The position numbers and the translations under genes were made by a program. Below are positions 57,905 through 64,000 of a stretch of 64,000 nucleotides of DNA, in pieces. The stretch comes from Channallabes apus (taxonomy: Eukaryota; Chordata; Actinopteri; Siluriformes; Clariidae). The stretch covers positions 28,698,392 to 28,762,391 of the forward strand of contig CM060109.1 in assembly GCA_030522415.1 (NCBI GenBank). The letters run 5' to 3'. Below the pieces are notes generated by a model. That model was not told where the DNA came from. It ran no database searches and saw nothing but the letters and a program-made list of their open reading frames with translations. Every line of letters begins with the position of its first letter. The stretch's first letter is position 1.

Positions 57905-59444
57905 TACACAATCAACCCCATTACTCTGAAACCACCGAATTAGTACTGGTGCAACCAGTTGAAATGTGTACAAATTAGTACACCTGGAAAACAGCTGAAT
58001 AAAATAAAAACACTGTCACGTCACAAAGGGTTTTGCCTATAAAACATTATCTTAAAACCGTTAATATTTTATAGAGCATCCATTATTAAAACTTAAAGAA
58101 TATTTTACAACTGTGACTCTTGCCTTGAGAAGGACATTTACCAAATGTTAGTGACTGGGCAAGGAGAGTACAGTACTAGTCAAAGTAACAAACAAGTAAC
58201 ACTAAAGAAGATTTAGACATCCACAGATGAGACAGAAGTTTGACATCTTTAAGACATGGGAAAAGTGGTCTTCAGTTTGAAGTTGTACTTTCTGGCCTTG
58301 GCACAGAGTGCTGTATTTGGCAGAACCTCATGACCCTCATGACCCATGAGATTGACATTCCCCACAGTTGGGCCTCTGCTGGCTGCAGTAAAGGTCTCTA
58401 CTCTTCCCGGGAAGGATTTACAATAAATATTATTGTGTGGCCAAGGGAATTTATGCTCATTCATCTACAAGAGCATACAGTAAGTGAGCTTGGGCACTAA
58501 TGTCAAATGAGGAGACCTGGTTTAGTCCAGAGAGGCAGCTCATTCAAATTCTTCCACGCTAATTCATATATTTTGGGACCTTGTTGTGTGGGCACAGTGG
58601 CATTGTCATCCCAGATCGGAGTTCGAGCCCTTTAGCTCAAGTAAGGTAAAAATCTTAATGCTACAGCATTAAAACATCCATCTAGCCATTTGTGTGACTT
58701 CAGTTTTGTGAAGGCCCACATACTGGTATAATAGTCCACATACTGTACTTATGTCTATATAACAGTACTGTAGATCTTAGTGGAGAACAAATGCCCTGCA
58801 ATGGCAGCAATATATTGCAAGTTTCATTATACTGTATTGGCACTTTTTAACTGAAAAGTGTATTTTACAAAATATTTTTAAGAAACATATATTCTGAAGA
58901 TGTACTTGGTAAAGCCATAGAGAGGTTTATAAAGAGTATTCTTCTTAAGATTCTTTAAATGTACTTTGGGACAAAAAAAAAAGACTTTATAGTACTTTGT
59001 CTTTTTATGTCTCTTTCCCACTGGATCATTACGCTAACTGAAACTCATGCCACCCAGATTGGGAAATCTTTTTATGATATTAAGTCCTTACTACTGCAGA
59101 AACACACCAAACATACAGCGTCCCCAGGGAAAAACAGATGGAGGCCCCAGATTAAAGGACAAAATCAGTGTGCATATCATGCTAAGAAAAGCTGCTTAGT
59201 GTTTAATCAACAGATAAGCTATTTAGCCATTCATCCACTGCTGCACATTGAGCTCCACAGCACATTCCGTGTTATTTCATTATTTCTGCTTTTACTGAGA
59301 GGCTCTCAATAGCTAATATAGATAGCTAATAGTTACTATAAATGTAGGTTTTGCAATAGAAGTCATATTTTGAAATATGTAAGTCAGTTACCAGTAGTTT
59401 TACCCTGATTTAATACCCTGTGCACATCTGTATCTTTCTCTCAG
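57905..59444 (+). other. myo16: intron, probable old repeat at 58230-58620
   Basis: 58230-58620 has phrases ('gggcctctgctggctgcag', 'ggagacctggtttagtcc') reminiscent of fish DNA transposon remnants. No ends or frame found. Confidence 0.35.
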
Positions 59445-59815
59445 ACCTGTAGAAAAAAGCGTAAGGGGGACGGACCCTGTGGGCCGTGCTGGGAGCTGTC
59501 CTTTCAGGCACTTCCGTTCCAGTTCTGTGCCTATCCCTCTAGTCATAGACAACTTGGTACACCCCAACTTTGGACCATCAATCAAACCTGCCTTTCAGTC
59601 TGTAAATCACAGCAGTGAAGACGGGGGTAGTGGAGGACTGTCGTCGCCAAGGAAACAACCGCCTCCCAAACCAAAAAGGGATCCTAACACGCGTCTGAGT
59701 GCATCTTATGAGGCAGTGAGTGCTGGCTTGAGCATTGCTCCTAAGGACAGTCCTGCTGAGGGCCAAGTCTCACCATCAGGAAGCCCGCCGACTACCCAGT
59801 TATCCCCCAGTGACC
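59445..59815 (+). CDS. myo16: myo16 exon 24: tail, first NYAP-type block
   Basis: 371 bases, phase 2 to 1, acceptor tctctcag, donor acc|gtatgt. About 124 codons of low-complexity tail, then [20 protein letters not shown] and ASYEAVSAG. The PPPKPKR.PNT.L..SYE block is the hallmark of the NYAP family. Family knowledge: a tyrosine in this region is a Fyn target in NYAP proteins. Proline- and serine-rich, no domain otherwise. Confidence 0.94.
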
Positions 59816-60401
59816 GTATGTACACAAACAAACACTGCCAGTTACAGCAACATATACAGTACCAGCTTAGTGGTTATACCTAGTTAATGGTTAAATGAAT
59901 AGCTAGAAAAAATATTACCTGCATTCCGATTAAAGTTGATTAAAGTAATGCATTTGAGTAAAGGTTTTTTTTACACCATAAACCTTAAATTAGCTTGGCT
60001 CAACTACTCTAAAAAGCTTAAATGTCAAGTTTTTGTCAGGTCAGAAAGGCAATTTTGGACTGATATAAATTTGATTAAATAAGATAGAGGAAGATAAAAT
60101 CACATTGTCTTTGTATAGTTTATTATAGTACCTTTACCTCATCTCGGATTTGATCACACATGCCTTTCATTTTTGTTTATACTGTCTTCCAATAAGTGGT
60201 GTTAATATTAATCATTATGTTTTTTTTTTATTGAGTATTATAAAATCAATTTACTGCTAAATAGCTATAAAATCAAAACAGATGGTCCAAGTCCATAGGA
60301 TATTGATGAGTAGTCAAAAGGACACAGGGGTCAGTTAAGCAGCCAGTGATCTTTTGTGCTTTGTGTTAATGTTTCCCCTCAATCCTTTTGTCTGTCCACA
60401 G
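59816..60401 (+). other. myo16: intron between the two tail exons
   Basis: AT-rich, 586 bases, no repeat recognised. Confidence 0.6.
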
Positions 60402-61601
60402 CTCTCTCTAAACCACGTCCTCACAGCGATGACTACAGCACCATGAAGAAGATTCCTCCTCCCAAACCCAAACGCAGCCCCAACACCAAGCTCACAGGCT
60501 CCTACGAGGAGATCTCATCTGCTCCTGCTCCTGTGCGCCCTACAGACATGAAGTTGGCATGCCTGACACGCAGTGGACACTTAATGAGCCTCGTACAGCG
60601 AGTATCCTCAGATGACGGACCACACATGGCCACACTGACTGTACAGCAAGGACGGGATGATGAGGACGTCTACATAGAGATGGTGAGCACATGCAGGGCG
60701 TTGAGCATGGCAAACTCTCACAGTCCAGAGCAGAATGAGGCTGTTTATGAAGAAATGAAGTACTTCCCACATGATGAGGTTGGAACTGTTCCTCAGGTCA
60801 CCAAGCCTGAAGTTTGTGACTCCACCCCCTTGACTTGTGCAATTGCGAAGCTGCCACAAACTCTACAGCCCAAGAGACCTGTAGCCCTGATGGACCATCC
60901 AAACATGCTGATAGGACGACAGCAAAGCTGGGATGGAGATAAAAGGAGTGAAAAATTGAAAAAAGACGGAACGGCATGCGACATTCCCGCTCCCTTCCCC
61001 AACCTGCTACCACATAGACCCCCTCTCCTGGTGTTCCCTCCATCACCAGTCACATGCTCTCCAGCCTCGGATGAGTCCCCACTCACCCCTCTTGAAGTAA
61101 AGAAACTGCCCGTGTTTGAGACAAATCTTAACTACTCCAGCCAAGATGGCGGCAGCCCGCTTTCCCCCCAGTATAGTCGCCAGAGAGCTGACTCTTCCCC
61201 TAGTCTTTCTGTATTAATACCTGACAAATCGACTCCACCTCTGACTCCACCCCCACCTGCAGCTCCTCCTCCACCATATCGGCCTCCATCGCACTTCCCT
61301 TTCCCCCCTGAAGCGAACTTCCAGGTCCTGAGCCGTGCTAATGCAGACTCCAAAATGGCTCATAAAGGAGGGCACAGTTTAGCAGAGACACCCCCGGGCA
61401 GTGCCAAGCCTCCCTTCTCACCAGTGAAGTCTTCTCGGCCAGAGCCACGGCGAGCACACTCATGTTCATCCTCACCACTGCTGTTCAACCCAGCTAATGG
61501 GAGATCCCTCACAAGCCCCCTTGATGAGTTAAATACACTTTTCAGTTCTGGGCGCAGTCTGCTCCGCAAGTCCACAACCGGGAGAAAGATTAGAGATAGC
61601 G
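60402..61601 (+). CDS. myo16: myo16 exon 25: large tail exon, second NYAP block and YxxM motifs
   Basis: 1200 bases, phase 1 to 1, acceptor tccacag, donor gcg|gtgagt. Starts (P)LSKPRPHSDDYSTMKKIPPP and repeats the NYAP block (KPKRSPNTKLTGSYEEIS). It then holds two YxxM motifs, VYIEM and VYEEM, the consensus for the SH2 domains of PI3-kinase p85. Next come a very conserved segment (FPNLLPHRPPLLVFPPSPVT), a polyproline run (TPPLTPPPPAAPPPPYRPP) of the kind that binds SH3/WAVE partners, and LDELNTLFSSGRSLLRKS. The open frame runs on to 61654, but that part is intron. The C-terminal end of the protein must lie beyond 64000. Confidence 0.95.
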
Positions 61602-62359
61602 GTGAGTTTTTTTTGTGTGTGTGTGTGTACATGTCTTCTGTCCTGTCATTTTGATAAAAACTTGTCTGTAGGTTATGGGAAGAAAGTACAGTAGTAGTGG
61701 TTTAGACTGTTACCTTTGAAGACAAATTGGGTGTCTTCATTTCTTTTGTTGAGATCCTGGTCTTTCTCAATCAAAAAGAACCAAGACACTCTTGATAAAT
61801 GATTGTGAAAGCTATGTTTTATTGAAAAAACTAAAGTCAAGTCAGTATATGTGAATACAGCAGGCCCTGGCTTGGCTGTATACTTAATTTCCTGGCCTGC
61901 TAACTCTAATGCTATAGCCCATGCATTCAAAGAATCCTACTTGGCACATGGCACTTGCTTAATTAGGTCAAAGTGAGGATGCATGATGATGCATTAAATC
62001 TCATTCTTTTACCATGACAATACATAAATAAACAACACCAAGGTACCAGCTTCTTTCCCACTGACATAGTGTCTAGTATGTTGGTGAATAATGGGAAGAG
62101 TATATGTCTCCTTTGTCAAGCTGTTTCCACCCCGGGATCCTCTTTCCTAATTTAACCTTTATTTTCGAATAGGGGACTTTTAACCCAATGCGTGTCCATC
62201 ATATGGATTTATGAGCATAAGTCCACCATGACCCTGACTACGCCTTGGCTTCCACCTCTGTGTGTGTGAGCGAAAAGGAAAGGAGCAAAAGCATAAAAGC
62301 CGAAAGTAGAGAAAGAAAGTAAGATAGAAAACTCAATTAATTAATCAGTTGATCTGCAG
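61602..62359 (+). other. myo16: start of last intron in window
   Basis: A (TG)n-containing start after the donor, then non-repetitive AT-rich sequence. No further myo16 exon seen. Confidence 0.55.
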
Positions 62360-62627
62360 GTGGAGTGGAGTTTGCATGCTCTCCCAATGCTTGGTGGATT
62401 TCCTCCAGGTACTTTGGTTTCTTCCCACAGTCCAAAGACATACTGTATAGTGTAGGCTGATTGGTATGTGTGTGTGTGTGTGTGTCTGTGCGCATGCTTG
62501 TACTCTGCAATATGTTGGCACCTCAAACCTACAGTACATGTGCCCTGAGTTCCCTGGCATAGGATACAGGCCCAATGCTACTGTGCCATGCACAGAATAA
62601 GTAGTATAGGTGATTGATGGATGGAAT
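62360..62627 (+). mobile_element. Mermaid/DANA-type SINE, 5' truncated
   Basis: 'tggagtttgcatgctctcc', 'tgcttggtggatttcctcc', 'cacagtccaaagacatac' and the tail 'gattgatggatgg'. The tRNA-like head is missing. Confidence 0.82.
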
Positions 62628-63497
62628 CAATCCATCGTAAAATAATGGTGCTAAATGAGACACTGGTGAACATCAAAAAGCATGAAGCAGTCGGCTGTAA
62701 ACGCTGGTCGACTTATTGATGCGCAAATTGATGATTAAATTGATGATTGGTGATTAAAAAGGCAGACAGGATAAACAGCCAAAGATGAGCAACATGAAAG
62801 CAAAATAATCGGTAGAAAAGCATGGTCGCACATTGACAACGGCAAGCTTTCACAATGTGGATTGGATATAAGTCTAGTGTTAATTAGACGCAGGTGCACT
62901 GTGAGCTACAGTGATGAAGTGCAGCCCTGAAGAAAAAAAAAACAGCCAGGAGGTTGACTGCATGTTAAACCGAGCCTTTCTCTGAGAGGGGTTTAACTAA
63001 TGACTCATCCTTGATCATACTATCATGATAGAACGCCATGAATAAACCGTATCCATCTACGCATTTAATTTTCCAGGTGTTCAAAGGCACACGCCCCCAC
63101 ACACACCCTTGCACACATTTCATGAAACATTGATTTGATAGGCCATAATTTCTGCTCTGTGCACTGGGCATGTCACATTACTTAAAGATTTAGTATTGAA
63201 TGCATTTTTAAATTAATGAGCCCATAATGTTATATTACACAGACAGAAGTAACAGAGCTAAATCAGGCACTCAAGTAGCGTACGGTAGAAAAATTACATA
63301 CAATGTAATCATTTCATCATAATATCTATCGTTTTGTTTTTGTTTTATCTATTTGTACTGTATCTACAGGTAGTATATTTCTGATATTTATACTCTGTAT
63401 TTGTCTTTAATCAGTAATTATTTTGAGGGACTTGTCCTGGTTTGTCTTAAATGCCACACATAGTAATCACATAAATATCTCCTTCGTCTTTCTCTTT

Positions 63498-63545
<48 letters not shown>

Positions 63546-64000
63546 GATGGAGTAGTAGATGTATCCAACTGATTTCCAAATGGCATCATATCCACCACGT
63601 GTACTTCTTGGAGTTACCAGTGAACTACAGTATGTACCTGGTAATCTGATGATTTGTTATCTACTTAAGTTGGGAAGGTCTGTATGCAAAGCAGGAAACC
63701 ATGCACATACATGTTCACACACTTCTTCTCACTGAGGGCCAATTTAGCAATGCCAGTCCATCTATTGTCATATTTATGGTGGAAGATACCATATACCACA
63801 TACCCACAAAAAACCCATGTGGACACAGAGATCATGAGAAAAAATAACCCAAGCTCATTATGAAACTGAGGACTCCGAAGCTTTGATACAAGCAACAGTA
63901 AAAATATCTTCTCACAGCATGATCGTGGATGGAAGGTTTGACGTTTTGCAGCATGTAATGCTAATATTATTATCAGGATAAATGCTTTTGTATGAAGACT
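62628..64000 (+). other. myo16: intron to window end
   Basis: No exon or transposon recognised apart from the (TTA)n at 63499-63544. Confidence 0.55.
63499..63544. repeat. (TTA)n microsatellite
   Basis: Uninterrupted tta triplets. Confidence 0.97.

Larger units (their letters stand above)
1262..61601 (+). other. myo16: myo16 gene, 25 coding exons in window (both ends missing)
   Basis: Unconventional myosin XVI (NYAP3). Family knowledge: a neuronal myosin with N-terminal ankyrin repeats that target protein phosphatase 1, a divergent motor, one IQ motif, and a proline-rich tail that is tyrosine-phosphorylated, binds PI3-kinase p85 and contacts the WAVE1 actin complex. Seen here: 25 exons with AG/GT borders and fully consistent phases give 1493 codons plus one base without a stop. 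The motor has P-loop GESGSGKSEA, switch I NANSSRF, switch II DIFGFE and HCVRPN. The tail has two PPPKPKR blocks and two YxxM motifs. Order and sequence match mammalian MYO16 as I remember it. Most ankyrin exons lie upstream of the window and the last C-terminal exon(s) downstream. Introns range from 76 bases (56405-56480) to over 7 kb and are rich in transposons. No promoter or polyA site lies in the window. Confidence 0.95.

Noticed and set aside
61602..61654. Extension of the large tail frame beyond 61601
   Set aside because: A strong donor (gcg|gtgagt) ends the exon; the following codons are TG-repeat intron sequence with no similarity to MYO16.
1..64000. CRISPR array, operon, prophage or other novel system
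   Set aside because: No spaced direct repeats, no compact gene arrangement and no bacterial or viral genes; the window is a single vertebrate gene with transposon-rich introns.

Overview
The window is nuclear DNA from a ray-finned fish. It has long introns full of Tc1/mariner, hAT and Harbinger transposons, tRNA-derived SINEs of the Mermaid/DANA and V-SINE type, and very long (CA)n/(TG)n microsatellites. This mix suits an otophysan, perhaps a catfish, but the species cannot be fixed from the sequence alone.

One host gene fills the window: myo16 (unconventional myosin XVI, also called NYAP3), on the + strand and open at both ends. I could assign 25 coding exons between 1262 and 61601. All have AG/GT borders, and the phases join without a break into 4480 coding bases (1493 codons plus one base). 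In order they encode the end of the ankyrin block (1262-5080), a linker (6474-6621), the motor domain (7122-56577, with P-loop, switch I, switch II and HCVRPN), one IQ motif (split over 56481-56916), and the proline-rich tail with two PPPKPKR blocks and two YxxM motifs (59445-61601). The first ankyrin exons lie left of the window. The extreme C-terminus lies right of it.

The rest is intron. Three introns carry nested transposons. At 25337-28813 a decayed Harbinger holds a SINE, a Tc1 and a hAT-type MITE. At 32379-36180 a Tc1 is split by a hAT-like element that is itself split by a second hAT. At 54039-56258 a 'cagtgttggg' element holds a Harbinger MITE and a Tc1, and it ends only about 43 bases before a myo16 3' splice site. 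Two copies of the same Tc1 family (25901-27491, 54652-56220) carry different disabling mutations. Many shorter Tc1/mariner, Tigger, mariner and SINE remnants are scattered elsewhere.

I saw no CRISPR array, operon, genuine tRNA or rRNA gene, or unknown gene system. The most interesting points are a near-canonical switch I in this fish Myo16, (TG)n tracts directly at three 3' splice sites, the datable transposon nests, two adjacent hairpins at 3957-4148, and several non-repetitive intron stretches that may be conserved regulatory DNA.
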